DNA of 64,000 bases from Tetraselmis striata (Eukaryota; Chlorophyta; Chlorodendrophyceae; Chlorodendrales; Chlorodendraceae). How positions within the stretch are numbered: position 1 is the first letter of the stretch; each line of letters starts with the position of its first letter. The translations under genes were made by a program, and so were the position numbers. Positions 1 to 11,798 of the stretch are shown here, piece by piece. The stretch lies in assembly GCA_006384855.1 (NCBI GenBank), contig VCJN01002714.1, positions 62,001 through 126,000 on the forward strand, written 5' to 3'. The notes under the pieces were generated by a model. It saw nothing but the letters and a program-made list of their open reading frames with translations, ran no database searches and had not been told where the DNA came from.

Positions 1-2510
1 AAATGAATGACGTCGCAGATGCCGATAGACACAAGCCAATTGCAGAGGGCCGCCACGTTCCTATTCTTGTTCTCACTGACGGTGTTGTCCATCTGGATTC
101 TGATGTACGGAATCTTTCTACCACGGTGTTGAATTTCCTGCATCGCAGACCAGAGTTCATCAGTCCACGGCCACTGGACAACCGCGGCAAATCTATCGGG
201 AGGACAACAAGCTGACCTTCACGATCGTGATCCATATCAGAGTGCTAGTCGTGGACGAATCATGGGGGATGGTGTTGGTGTAGTAGTAGATGTCGTCCGG
301 GCGGTATCCGTCCTACTTCACACAGGTGAGGTGGTACTTGAGGAGCATGTCGGGCTTCACAATCTTGGGGATGCGAACCCAGTGAGGCAGCAGGGTCTTC
401 GCGGAGTCCATGCTATCAATTTCGAAGAAGAAGAAGTTTCCATGGCCAAGGCGCGACTGGAAGACGGCGTTGTTCAGATCCCTTCGTTCCTGCCGCACTC
501 TCTCGAGGTGTACCTTCTGCTCAGCTCTGACCTTACGCCTCACGAGCTGCTGATGTTGACGGTGCACTTGACGTTCCTCTGGCGTCATGTCCTTTGTGCA
601 AATCTCGCGAGCTTGGTCTCTGAGTGCTTTGCCCGCCGCGCATATGGGACAGTGGCTGAATCGCTTCACCTTCGGCGCGGTGACATCCGGGAAGTCTTCC
701 TTCCAAGTCCGGCGGAAAGTGTCGAACGATGCGAGCTTCACTTCGCTCTCGGTAGCCAAATCTACAAAGGGGCAGGGGCATGATAGGTCGGTATACAAAT
801 AAGGTCTCATAATGCGAGACAGAAAAGTTCGGTCTAAAGTGGGTCGAAATAATTATATCGATAGTGGGTGAATAATTATGTAATCAGCAGGGCGAAACAA
901 TCTGTCATCAATGTTGACGAAACGGTATGTCAGTAGTGGGACAAAACCGTCTCTCAGCAGTGGGACAAGACGTTAGCTCTGCAGTGGGACGATATCGGCT
1001 AATTATGTGGGACAAATACTTTTGTGGTCGGTGGGACGAAACGGTATGCCATGAGCGGTGCGAAACGTTCTGTCATCAGTGGGACGAAATCGGTCCGGCG
1101 TCGGTGGGACTAAACGTTCTGGCGATAGCTGGACGAAACGGTTTGTAAATAGAGGGACGAAACGGTTTGTCATCAGCGGGACAAAACGATTTGTCGTCAG
1201 TGGGACGAAACGGTTTGTCATCAGCGGGACAAAACGGTCTGTCATGAGCGGGACAAAATGGTATGTCATCAGCGGGACAAAACGGTATGTCATCAGCGGG
1301 ACAAAACGGTTTGTCATCAGCGGGACAAAACGGTCTGTAACTAGCGGGACAAAACGGTTTGTCATCAGTGGGACGAAACGGTTTGTCATCAGCGGGACGA
1401 AACGGTTTGTCATCGGCGGGACGAAACGGTTTGTCATCAGTGGGACGAAACGGTTTGTCATCAGCGGGACGAAACGGTTTGTCATCAGTGGGACGAAACG
1501 GTTTGTCATCAGCGGGACAAAAACGGTATGTAATTAGCGGGACAAAAACGGTTTGTCATCAGCGGGACAAAACTGTATGTCATCAGCGGGACGAAACGGT
1601 TTGTCCTCAATGGAGCGAAACGGTTTGTCATCAGCGGGACGAAACGGTCTGTCGTCAGCGGGACAAAATGGTCTGTCATCAGTGGGACAAAATGGGCCTC
1701 ACCACGGAGAATGGCGTTGTCGTCCTCGGCCCACGATTTGTAGTAGTAGTAGACGCAAATCTTGGTCATCCAGGGAGGTAGGTGCTTCTTGAAGATCTGG
1801 ATGTTTCCGTCATGAAAAGGCATGATCTCGACGTGACCGAGGTCATCCGAGAAGAAGTGCTCGAGAAACATGCGCACATGCTCCCTCGGTCCGGTATGTC
1901 TGCTCTCGTATTGCTTGCGCTGCCTGATGTACGTGGGTTGTTTATCCATCACCGACCGCTGGATCACGAGACGTCTGTGTTTCGAGACCTGATGCAAGGC
2001 CTCCCACGCACGCCCACACGTGTAGATGGGGCCCCGATGGTCGAAAGAGCGCAAGTAGCCACCGTGATCAAACATGTAATCGAACTTGTCGGATGCCGAC
2101 TCGTAGCCACCCCTGAGAACTTGAGCGAGCCGGTCAAAGGAGCGGTTCTGATTGCCAGAGTATACGGTCAACACACGGTCCAACACGGCATCAACGAGGG
2201 CCTCTCCGCACTGTGTGTATAGCTTGTGCACGCACTTGCGCAAACATCATGGCGACTGCTCGCTAGCCTCCTTGGCGAGCATGAGGCGGATACAATCGCG
2301 AGAGGTGCGCTTGCTGATCAGAGACGAGACCTTGCCATTATCGCTTTTGGCGACCTCATCGGAGCCCTTGCCCCACGTGTACTTCCTTTTCTCAGGCTCC
2401 TTACGATCACTCGCACGCGCGTCGCAATCACACGAGTACCCGCTGCGGCACGAACACGGCGGTACTGTAACTGTAGTGTCCGACGCGCCGGATCCTGGAG
2501 AAGAGGCCAT
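1..2510 (-). pseudogene. DUF7869-type gene, two exons seen, cut by the window edge, with in-frame stops
   Basis: Exon 1 is 1703-2510, from the ATG at 2510 (MASSPGSG...). Exon 2 is 761 down to 1 and leaves the window. The intron 762-1702 has donor GTGAGG and acceptor TTTGTAG, and the phase-1 join restores a good frame. Exon 1 has an N-terminal Cys cluster (CSCRSGYSCDCD) and a basic stretch. Exon 2 carries the family hallmarks: a KRFSHCPIC zinc-like pair, a charged helical stretch, IDSMDSAKTLLPHW, then IRIQMDNTVSENKNRN followed by a CNWLV segment. This order is typical of DUF7869 proteins of algae and other protists, which are often multicopy and may be transposon-derived; the biochemical role is unknown. 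Two in-frame stops are visible, TGA at 2247-2249 and TAG at 313-315. Each is one C-to-T change from a sense codon, so this is a decayed copy or, less likely, an edited transcript. Confidence 0.6.
880..1702. repeat. 24-bp minisatellite array 1, inside the intron of the DUF7869-type gene
   Basis: Tandem copies of a 24-bp unit, regular from about 1127 to 1690 and degenerate from about 880. The unit contains TTTGTC, an 8-base spacer and GACAAA (or GACGAA), so each copy can fold into a 6-bp stem with an 8-base loop. Because 24 is divisible by 3, both strands show long open frames (repeats of MTNRFVPL on minus, SSVGRNGL on plus) that are artefacts of the period and not genes. Confidence 0.9.
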
Positions 2511-2542
2511 GCTTTCGACCGCCGCCACGCTCCAGCGTGGGG

Positions 2543-2569
2543 CGAGTGGGGGGGGGGGGGGGGGGGGGT
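2543..2569. repeat. poly-G run
   Basis: A run of more than 20 G immediately upstream (on the minus strand, a C run) of the predicted ATG of the DUF7869-type gene. The rest of 2570-3041 shows no gene: moderately AT-rich sequence, then a pyrimidine-rich leader just before 3042. Confidence 0.85.
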
Positions 2570-3041
2570 GAAGGAATGTGATCAGTGGTGAGGAAGAGTG
2601 ACGGCCGATGACCGTTCTCGGACGGGCCAAAATAATTGATGACTCAAATACCGTATTATTTCGTGTTTCTTTCGTATGTCGGCAATAGTTATGTACTAGT
2701 AAGTACACCCGAATCCAATCCAAGGAATATATCATCCCATGAAGGAATATTATTGCCACGCCACTGTACTCTCGTACCGTTATGACTCTCGAGTAGGGAA
2801 TATTTTATCTTCCAATAATAGTAATATATAGTCGCAGTAGTTAGCCTTGTATATTCCTCGCGGTGCAAAATACATGAACCTGATGACGACGACGAGGTAC
2901 ACTATAGTGTGCGCACGCGCGCCGTTGGTCTAGCAGGGGTCAGAGCGGCGGCAGACAGAAACCACGTCATTTCCACCTCTCCCTCACCGCTTCCCACCAA
3001 GAAACCCGCTCATCTACCGCGTCAACCTACCTACCGCCAGA

Positions 3042-3102
3042 ATGGCGCCGAAGAAGAGCGAGCCTGCCAAGGACAAGGAAGACAAGGACGACGCCACCCC
3101 AG
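3042..3102 (+). CDS. Possible first exon of an unknown gene (MAPKKSEP...)
   Basis: ATG at 3042 in good context (CCAGAATGG) opens a short Lys/Asp-rich frame, MAPKKSEPAKDKEDKDD, ending at a strong donor, CCAG|GTGAGT, in phase 1. It lies 1.4 kb upstream of the reading frame at 4476-4997 on the same strand, with a minisatellite between them, so it may be exon 1 of that gene. The phases do not match directly (exon 1 ends in phase 1, the downstream frame begins in phase 0 after GTTAG). Either an exon is missing or the two are unrelated. Confidence 0.3.
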
Positions 3103-3117
3103 GTGAGTTGCGCGCGC

Positions 3118-3361
3118 GTACAGTAGCTGCCTGCCTGCTCGACGCGTGATACGGCCAGATCTAGCGAGTTCGGTTAGGGTTCCCTGTAGAAGCGGTGTAA
3201 TCTAGGACCACTCGAGGTGTAGGCAGACGAGTGGGAGCGTACAATAGCCGCCTGCCTGCTCGACGCGTGATACGGCCAGATCTAGCGAGTTCGGTTAGGG
3301 TTCCCTGTAGAAGCGGTGTAATCGGTGTAGGACCGCTCGAGGTGTAGGCATACGAGTGGGA
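3118..3361. repeat. Tandem duplication of about 120 bp
   Basis: Two adjacent copies, about 3118-3237 and 3238-3361, share a block starting CTGCCTGCCTGCTCGACGCG and running through the CCCTGTAGAAGCGGTGTAATC region with few differences. They sit in the presumed intron downstream of 3102. No coding potential is apparent. Confidence 0.8.
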
Positions 3362-3600
3362 ATAGAAACCCAAACGATACGAGCGGCATCAGGGTCCTGC
3401 AGGGTAGTAGTACGTCTCGTCGAGGCAGCTCCGGCAAGTTCAATAAGGATGCTAATTGGTGGTGGGAGGGGGTGGGGGTGAAGAGCGGCCAGGTGGAACC
3501 TGTGCATGTACTCCGCCGTAAGGAGTGGTTTAATATTAGTGTGAAGCGCAGTACTTAAAGACATTACATTATTAAACCGCAGTACATATTATATTGAAAA

Positions 3601-4375
3601 TAGGTTTGTCATCAGCGGGACGAAACGGTTTGTCATCAGTGGGACGAAACGTTCTGTCATCAGTGGGACGAAACGGTTTGTCATCAGTGGAACGAAACGG
3701 TCTGTCATCAGTGGGACGAAACGGTTTGTCATCAGTGGGACGAAACGGTCTGTCATCATTGGAACGAAACGGTCTGTCATCAGTGGGACGAAACGGTCTG
3801 TCATCAGTGGGACGAAACGGTCTGTCAATAGTGGGACGAAACGGTATGTCATCAGTGGGACAAAACGGTCTGTCATCAGCGGGACGAAACGGTTTGTCAT
3901 CAGTGGGACGAAACGGTGTGTCATCAGCGGGACAAAACGGTCTGTAATTAGCGGGACAAAACGGTTTGTAATTAGCGGGACAAAACGGTCTGTAATTAGC
4001 GGGACGAAACGGTTTGTCATCAGTGGGACGAAACGGTTTGTCATCAGCGGGACAAAACGGTCTGTAATTAGCGGGACAAAACGGTTTGTCATCAGCGGGA
4101 CAAAACGGTATGTCATCAGTGGGACGAAACGGTTTGTCATCAGTGGGACGAAACGGTTTGTCATCAGTGGGACGAAACGGTCTGTCATCAGTGGGAAGAA
4201 ACGGTTTGTCCTCAGTGGAACGAAACGGATTTTCATCAGTGGGACGAAACGGTCTGTCAGCAGTGGGACGAAACGGTCTGTCATCAGTGGGACAAAACGG
4301 TCTGTCATCAGTGGGACGAAACGGTCTGTCATCAGTGGGACGAAACGTTATGGGACGAAACGGGACAAAACAATT
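3601..4375. repeat. 24-bp minisatellite array 2
   Basis: About 32 copies of the same 24-bp unit as array 1, in the same plus-strand orientation although the neighbouring gene pieces are on opposite strands. Variants are mainly CATCAGT/CATCAGC, GACGAA/GACAAA and occasional AATTAG for CATCAG. The array ends in a run of short GGGACGAAAC and GGGACAAAAC pieces. As in array 1, open frames on both strands result from the multiple-of-3 period. Confidence 0.92.
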
Positions 4376-4475
4376 TGGTTCATCTACCTTGCTTGTTATT
4401 TTGTCCCAACTGGGAGAAAAATGGCGTGGTGTCTCGCTCGGGACTAACATAGCTCGCGGTCTTGGTCATCGTTAG

Positions 4476-4997
4476 GTGCATGAGGAAGACAAGTGTCCCG
4501 AAACTCTTGGTGATTGGGAGTCGAGATTCGTCATCGGGCTTGTGAAGTCGCGCGAGACTACCGAAGACACGTTGACCGTGGCCGTATACGAGCCCTTCCA
4601 TGCCGATGCAAAGGGCAAACCCCTCATGCCCCTATGGTTGTACGCGCAGACAAAAGGAGGGAAGAAGCCAGTTGACACAAGCTGGGAGAAGTGCCTGACG
4701 CTTCCTTGGAAGCTTGTTGAAGCCGTCCCCCTGTCGTACGCGAAGGCCATCCACGACGCGTCGGGAAGTCGAGAGGTGTTCAACGAGGACGGCACCATGG
4801 TCAGAAAGAAGTGGTACGGTAAAAGCATCCAAGTCGTGAAGACATATGCGCAAACTGGGTGGCAAATCAGCCAGCCACGAAACAACTGCGTCCACGTCAT
4901 GTCAACCACCCCAGCGCAACGCAAACCCGGCGGAGTCGTCAAGTTTAACGCAGCCACGAAGAAGGACTTGCTTGAGTTAGGGATGCTCAACGAATAA
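4476..4997 (+). CDS. Exon resembling the C-terminal part of a DUF7869-family protein
   Basis: An open frame of 173 codons after a possible acceptor (CATCGTTAG) ends in TAA, with AATAAA-like signals near 5040. It reads like a compact domain: DWESRFVIGLVKSRE, TLTVAVYEPFHAD, a Trp/Leu-rich middle, VEAVPLSYAKAIH, and a basic C-terminus KFNAATKKDLLELGML. The pattern (a value/transport-like beta segment with V.Y.PF and a final lysine-leucine tail) recalls the C-terminal segment of some DUF7869 proteins, so this may be the tail of a relative of the gene at 1-2510. No start codon is certain. Composition is even and unlike the flanking satellites, which supports coding. Confidence 0.4.
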   Translation: MHEEDKCPETLGDWESRFVIGLVKSRETTEDTLTVAVYEPFHADAKGKPLMPLWLYAQTKGGKKPVDTSWEKCLTLPWKLVEAVPLSYAKAIHDASGSREVFNEDGTMVRKKWYGKSIQVVKTYAQTGWQISQPRNNCVHVMSTTPAQRKPGGVVKFNAATKKDLLELGMLNE

Positions 4998-5299
4998 ACT
5001 ATCAGCAACGTCTTGTGGCTAGCTAGCCGCTGGATGTAATAATCATAATAAATATTGATTTCCTTGCCTCATCTTGTTCCATTTTGGACAAAATGCTCCA
5101 AAACCAACATTGGATATGCGTCGCGGCTGGCCTGCATGCTGATGAATGCTGCACTGCACCCAAGGTCTACAAACCCCTAGCTACATCACCAGTGTGTCTT
5201 AAGTACTGATAATAGACCCGGGAACTAGGGTATAAACAAACCCTGCGGTGCAAAATGAATTCCACGGTGCAAAATAGGTTAAATTACTGTTTCCCGGTA

Positions 5300-7760
5300 C
5301 TTTGCGCCACCCTACACTCTCGTACGGGTGTGCGCCAGGGTGATGTATTGGCCCCGCTATATTACTGCCTCGCTAGCACGTGCCCGGTAGGTGCAAGCGG
5401 TTGTGGCTCGTACCGCCGTTGATACTGTCTGCTAGAGTTTCGCGGACGATTGCTGCGCGGCTGCTGCCGCGGCTCACGTTCCGTATGTTTTCGACGAGTA
5501 TTGTACGGAGCTATTCAAAGTCGGACTGGTGGTACATGACGGTAAGACGCGATACCTTCGTCACCCCGGTGACAGCAAGGCCGAGTTGCGGGCAGTGCGG
5601 GAGAAGTTGGCCCCGGGAAGGTTTCGCACCCCGGCCGATGACCCTGTCTAGGATGGTGCCGTGTATCTTGGTGCTCCTATTAGCCATTACCTCGGGTGGA
5701 TGACCGGTGCGTTGGGGCGGCGCCGGGAGGCCCACGCCGCGCTGCTGGAGCGCATCGCCTCCTTTGGCACGTCGGGATAAGGCTGCCACCATGGGGCCAT
5801 GCGGCTGCTGGTCGTATGCGTGGTGCGGCAGATCGGCTTCCATAGCCGCATGATGCCGTGCCTGGTCGGAGTTGGACCCTTTCTTGGAGGCCTTGGACGC
5901 CGCCAACATTTCGGCTGCATTTTCGTTGCTTGGTCCGGAGTTCTGGACGCTTGCGACCAGTCTACACCGCGCATGAAGGCTGCGATCGTCCACATTAATA
6001 TGCCCGCGGATTTTGGCGGTTTGCATATGGCCTTGCTGCAGTCTCAGGCCCCTGCGGCATTTTATTCCGCGCAATCGGTTCTCCTTCCACAATTGGTACG
6101 GGAGTACGGGCCTGCCCTCGGCCCCTTGTACGAGGCGGTTTGCGCCGAGGTTTCGTCCGTGGCTACGAGTGCTTTGCCACGGGCGCGCGAGACGCGCCGC
6201 GTGTACAAGACTGCAGGCGCCCTCACCACCTTACCGCAGAAAGATGTGCGACTTGGCACGCCCCCAAGATCTTCGAGTCACTTACGGTTGGTAATGCTAC
6301 AACCACCGCTGCACATGATCCATCATTTGGTAGTACGGTCCGTACGGGTACGAGCACTAGCGGAGGACTGCGCGTCACCACATCTCCTTTTACGGCCACT
6401 TCCCTGGATTTGGTGCTGCTGAGGCCGCCTCTGCCGCCCAGCAATCGCTTCCTATATCGGTGGTACGAGTACTGCCAATACCGTTACTACATGCGCTTTT
6501 TGTCGCTCTCATGATACCGTCGCCCGGCGATATTTAGTGGCACCCCCTCCGTCAGCGGCAACTCGTTCCCGCCTACTAGAACCGCCGCCATGCGGTACTA
6601 CAGCTCCGCCCTCGGGTACGGGTACGGGTGCTGCCTCCGACGATCAACCCACGACCGCCGTGGTTGTCCAACGCCACCTCATCCGTGCGATTCGCTTTGC
6701 GTGACTTCGTGGCCCTCGCTCTTGGCTTCCAACATACGGGTGCCGCGGCCTCGCGACTTGATGCACTGCGCTTGTACAACGCGTGCGGGCCGGGCTCCCT
6801 ATCGCTTTTCCAGTCAGATCACGAGTCAGCCCGCAAGATTCCCCATGCTGCTTATTTTGCTGCCGCTGCGCGGGTGCTGTGCCATCCGCGCTTGTCACAT
6901 GCCTTGGCCCCACGCGTGGTATTGATGCCTTATGGCTTCACTCTACAGACGATGGCTCGAACCGGAACGCTACGGACTTCGTCGTGGATCATCTGCCCAT
7001 TTGTCCCGCGCGAACTACAAGCACGCATGGATTGTCGCATGCATACCGCTTTGAAAAATTTGTGGGCTTCCGTGGCGATTGAAGCGGGGGCGGTGCTCGA
7101 CCGGGACCGCTCGGGCGTCGGCGACTTGACCCTTGAGACGAGCGGGCTGCGCCCAGCGGACCGCTCGCCGGGCTCGCGGCGCCGTCAGACGCTGGCGGGA
7201 TGGGGCGGGGGGGTGGGGGGGGGGGGGGGGGGGGGGGCGATTACATGATCGATTTCGCGTGCGTGTCCTCCATGACCCCAAATTGGGGCAACGACCCCTG
7301 CTGCTGCACCCCGGGGATCGCGGCGACCGAGGCGGACCACAACAAGCTGGCGGCGGACCGGGCGTGCGTCTTCCGCCCGGGTGCAAGGTGTTCACCGGTA
7401 CTACCCTTTCGTGGTCGAGGACCGTGGCCGCCTCGGAAAATCCGCTTTGACGGTGGTCTACGTCTTCATGGTGTTGTTGTGCGCGACTTCTCTGGGGTTC
7501 CATCCGCCCCGCCTTCATGCTTCCTTCATGTATGGTCAGTCTGTTCAGGCTCTTCGGAACTTTGTCGTCAGCCACCCGCCGAGTTTCGCCATCACCGGTC
7601 GCGCACGCGGCGGAAGTTGTTGTAGCGAGTCTTTGCTTGTGTGCATGGTACCTTGTGCGCCGCATTCTCTGCCGGAGTGCAGACGGCCAAGTCTGATGCG
7701 TCTGCCCGTGCTCATTCCGCACCCTCTTCTGTTGCTGCTTCCACCTCGCAGTTGCTGTAG
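5300..7760 (+). mobile_element. Decayed LINE (non-LTR retrotransposon), reverse transcriptase and 3' part
   Basis: Plus-strand conceptual pieces show reverse transcriptase landmarks in order: TGVRQGDVLAPLYYCLAS at about 5330, a SFADD motif at about 5437, a KTRYLRHPGDSK segment and LGAPIS downstream, then the post-RT segment with RLLVVCVVRQIGFHSRMMP (about 5800) and PADFGGLHMALLQSQAPAAF (about 6005). A C-terminal conserved piece, PFVVEDRGRLGKSALTVVY, lies near 7405. The order and spacing match LINE ORF2 proteins of algae and protists. The frame is broken in several places and a 30-base G run sits at about 7205-7238. The 5' part is missing. No target-site duplication was recognised. Confidence 0.65.
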
Positions 7761-8112
7761 TGGACGTTTTCTATTGCCTTTTCGGGTGATTTCCTGATCG
7801 CCTTTTGCAGCTAGCGCTCATGTAATCATAACTTCATTGTCATGCATGTAGCGGCCGGTGATGTTGTCTGTTACGGGTACGAGTCTACGAGGGTCCCCCC
7901 CCTTGCAGTTAACAAGGCGGATTCTGATATGATACTCGATTCGTCCCGAGTTATCGTTCTGCAGCAGGCGCCCCTGCGAATGCAGGCGGGCCGGCCGTAC
8001 GAGTACATATCATACCTGCCGCCCACCTGCAGCGCCTGCTCATCAACACTACGGACGTGGGCGTCCGGCTCACCGCGCCGACGGCACTGCTTGCGGGTCC
8101 GTCCAGCTTCAC

Positions 8113-10103
8113 ATGGAGGGCTCAGCGCGACCGATGAAGCGGGCGGCGCCGGAGGGCGGCGCCGGCGCGGCACCGGCCGCGAAGCGCGGCGCCGCGGCTG
8201 CGGTGGCGCCTGAAGAGGACGACTACGACGCGGAGGAGGGGGAGGAGGTCGGTGCCTTGCTGTAATCGTGGCCTTTGCCTCCCACAGTGGGGCGCGGGAA
8301 CGGGGAGTCCTCAATAAGGCTAAACAGTCTTGCAGCCACCGGCACCCGCGCCAATTCAGCTGTGTGCATGGCCACCCCGCGAGCTTGCTCAGCGGCGAAT
8401 TAAAAGTGGCTGGGTCAGCGGGAGACGATCCAAGTAACCTGTGGATAGGGTGGGCGGCGCTGCCCTGCAGACGATAGGGATGCCTCCGCGTGATCCCCTC
8501 CTGCCCCCCCCCCCCCCCCTCTCTGCACACGCACACATACACGCACACACACACCCCCCCCCACACACACAGGCACTCAGTTGCTGATCATGCTTGGCCC
8601 GAACTATCCTCAGCGGGGCAGAGGTGCCGGGAGGGGGGGGGGGGGGGGGGGGGCAAGGGGGCACAGAAGCTGTCTGCCCCTCCCATCCTGGCACTGTATC
8701 CCCTTCATGGCGGGCTGCTCAGAGAAAAGGGGCGCTGAAGTCTACCTTTGGTCGACCCTTCCCCAGGGCGGCGACCAGGACGACTTCTTCGACGAGTTTG
8801 AGAAGGAGCTGATGCAGGCGGGTGACGATGGGGAGGGTGGCACACCCCGGGCAGCGGGCGGAGTCACGCCGCGCGGGGGCGCCTCCACGCCGCGCGCCTT
8901 TGGCGCCCGTACGTCTGGCGGCGGCGGCGCCACGCCGCGAGGTGGCGGCCGGATGAGCCCGCCGCCGCCACGGCCGGCAGGGCGCGGGCCGACGTCCCCT
9001 GCTGCCGCGGTGGAGGCGCCCTCGCCCAGGGCAGCGCAGCGGGATGCGGCCACGCCCAGCGGTACGCCGGGGCGGGCAGACGAGGGGGCGGCAGCCACAG
9101 AGGCGGAGGACGCCACCCCGGCAAAGGCGCGCACTTCGGCGGCGGCGGCGGCGAGGGAGCAGGCGGGGCCTGGGGAGAGCGACCCGGAGGACGAGATGGC
9201 GCAGCAGCTGGAGCTGGCGCAGCGGAACCGGTGAGGCGCTCGCCCCCCCCCCCCCCCCCCCCCCCCCCCCATCTCTCGCCGCCATGTTCTCCTTCCTCTC
9301 TTCACCACTCCGCAAAGCAGCCTGAGCGCACCGCGTGAGCCAGGGTGGAGGGGGCACATGCCTGGCACTCCCGGCCCTCTTCCAGGATGGCTAGGCCCAT
9401 GGTGAGGGTGAGGCAAAAGGTTGGTGGTGGTCCCCGGGGGGGGGGGGGGGGGGGGCTGAGCCGCGGCGATCCTACCCGCAGGGCCATCCTGAACAAGCTC
9501 AACGACGTGCAGCTGCACCGCTACGAGCAGTACCGGCGGTCCACGCTGCAGAAGGACAACATGCGCAAGGTGTGTGTGTGTGTGTGCTTGTGTGTGTGCT
9601 CGCACTGGAACCTGCTCCCGCTGCGCCGCCACTGGCCGGTTACTGTTGTTCTCCTCGACCGAGCCTCCCCTTTTTCCCCGGTGTGCGATCTGCTGCAGCT
9701 GGTGCAGCACATCACCAACAAGGACCCGCTGTTTGCCGTCAACGACAAGAGCCTCATCGTCATCTGCGGCGTCGCCAAGATCTACGTGGGCGAGCTCATC
9801 GAGACGGGTGATCCCCCCCCCCCCCCCCCCTTTGTCGTGTCTGAGCACGGGGCTGCCAGCCTGTAGAGCCCCCTCCCCGCCCCCCTTGGTTGACCTTCTC
9901 GCCCGCCTGACACGGCGGTCCCCTGGTGGCCCCCTCCCACCCCCGCCGCTCCCATCTGCCCCGCGGCTGCAGCGCGCTCCATTGCGACGGCACTAGGGCA
10001 CACCGGGGCGCTGGAGCCCTTCCACATCCGCGCGGCGTACCGCAAGCTGGACGGTCTGGGCAAGATCCCGCACCGCGGCGGCCCGCGCCGCCTCAAGCTG
10101 TGA
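8113..10103 (+). CDS. TAF11: TFIID subunit TAF11 (TAFII28 family), five exons
   Basis: Exons: 8113-8247, 8767-9230, 9482-9569, 9699-9807, 9973-10103; all GT-AG and all phases join, giving about 308 residues ending in TGA. Residues 1 to about 199 are low-complexity and acidic/Ala-Gly-Pro-rich (EEDDYDAEEGEE, DDFFDEFEKEL). Residues about 200-308 form the hTAFII28 histone-fold domain: ILNKLNDVQLHRYEQYRRS, then LVQHITNKDPLF, VICGVAKIYVGELIE, FHIRAAYRKLDGLGKIP and a basic tail. In TFIID, TAF11 pairs with TAF13 and contacts TBP and TFIIA in the nucleus. An ATG at 8134 is in frame and could be the real start. Introns 2 and 4 have C runs 5-12 bases after the donor; intron 1 and intron 2 also hold G runs. 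Confidence 0.9.
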
Positions 10104-11219
10104 AGCCCCGGCGCACAGCTGAGCAGCGGCCGGGGGGAACATAGTCTCCTTGGGACGGGGACCAGAAGCCGAGAATCCGTTTCCAACGGTGTATGTTTAA
10201 ACATGTCGCAAGTCTCGGCGCCATACCGCCATCACAAGGAGGTTTGGGGGGGGGGGGGGGGGGGGGGGCATGTTGTTCTGCACGGCGTCCTGTGCACCTG
10301 TGGGGTGATGTCATCGTGGCGATTTCTGCGCGCGTGGATTCGAACTGGCGTGTGAAGCGCGATGCCATCGCCGATGCCTTTCTATGCCGCTTTGTCAATG
10401 CCTTGCGCCTCCCTGTGCGCCGACAAAGGGGGGTGGGGTGGGGGGGGGGGGGGGGGGGGTAGACCGCTTGGTAGTGTAGTCCGCTCCCGGCGGCTTCATG
10501 CCATCTATCCCCTGGCTGCCCATCCCTCGCTCTGCACCCGCGGAGGCCATGCGTGAAAGACAAGTCAGTGACCCAGGGTGCCTCGGCGCCAGGGTGCACA
10601 GCACCCGCGCGCAGTGCATCAACCTCCTCCCACCACCTCCCTCGCACGGCTCATCATCCAATAGCTACATAGGTATTCCCTTGTTAATCCATCAAAGTCT
10701 GGCTGCGGTGCAAACGCGGGGCCGCTAAGCCCTCACCTGCCTTTGCTGCCAAGGGCCGGCAATAGCCTGCGCGGCGCCAACCCCCTGCCCCGGCACCGGT
10801 ATCCCACAGACAGCGTTGGCCCGCTGGAATCTATCTCTGAGGGGGTTTCTGGCTTGTGATAGCAGAGCGACCATAGAGTACATAGTACATACCCCGAATT
10901 GCGGGCTACGACCTGCCCCTTATCACAGTACAGTCTGGTGTCCGTGCGGGTGGCAAGTCCCCATGGCCAGCCCCCTGGCGGCAAGTCCCCAGACCGAGGC
11001 TGTAGACCTGCGCCTCGGCAGAAGCAAATGGCCCACAAGCGCACACCAACCGCGTCCAAGACCCCTTCATCGGCAAAAAAACCCAGGCCAGCGTCTTCTC
11101 TCCCGGCCGCACCCCAGAGGATCTCTCCGGCCGAGACACCTCTCCCGAAGCCGACCTCCGCAGTAGCTCATCAATTTTGCATGTGCCATGATTGCAGGGC
11201 AAGGCAAGAAAGACAGCGT
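10104..11219. other. Intergenic, no gene seen
   Basis: Follows the TAF11 stop. Contains two G runs (about 10241-10267 and 10438-10459) and otherwise GC-rich sequence with only frames that have no family resemblance. It is bounded on the right by the TAA of the small minus-strand gene. Confidence 0.6.
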
Positions 11220-11754
11220 TTAGTAAGACTGAGGTGGTAGGGCATCAATGCATTTGGCATCATACTCACGTTCTGGAAGCTCGCAAAGCTTCACCACGTA
11301 GTCACAGTTGTCAGGACCGTTTATTAAGATGACTTCGCAGTCAAAATCACTTCCATGAATGGGATTCTGAAGAGATTGACACAGCCTTGCTGAGGATGTG
11401 GCTTGAGCTTGCCCTGAATGTTACCAGCAAGGGCCACAGAGGGCGGCGGTCTCTCTTGTTCCGCCTCAGTGTATCATGTACGAGTACATGTACAAGTGCT
11501 CGCAATCACGACCAGGGCATGTTCATAGTAACATTGATTTAAATCAACAAGGTGTCGCATTTATACTCATACAATAGAGTGTAGTCGATCTACAAAGGAC
11601 TGCAATAGATTGTAATATGTATAATGACGGACACACACACTCACACTCACTCACACACGCACACACACACACTCACTCACTCATATACCCACACGCACAC
11701 GTACAAACACACATTGCACACACACACACACACATACGCGAGCGCGCGCACACA

Positions 11755-11798
<44 letters not shown>

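Noticed and set aside
1-2510. Alternative genetic code (UAG or UGA as sense)
   Set aside because: TAF11, the NHL gene and the GYF-like gene end in TGA at sensible places, so the in-frame stops in the DUF7869-type copy are better read as damage.
1003-4450. Long open frames on both strands across the 24-bp arrays (MTNRFVPL-, RPTDDRPF- and SSVGRNGL-type repeats)
   Set aside because: The unit is a multiple of three without stops in several frames, so open frames on both strands are automatic. No non-repetitive coding sequence is attached to them.
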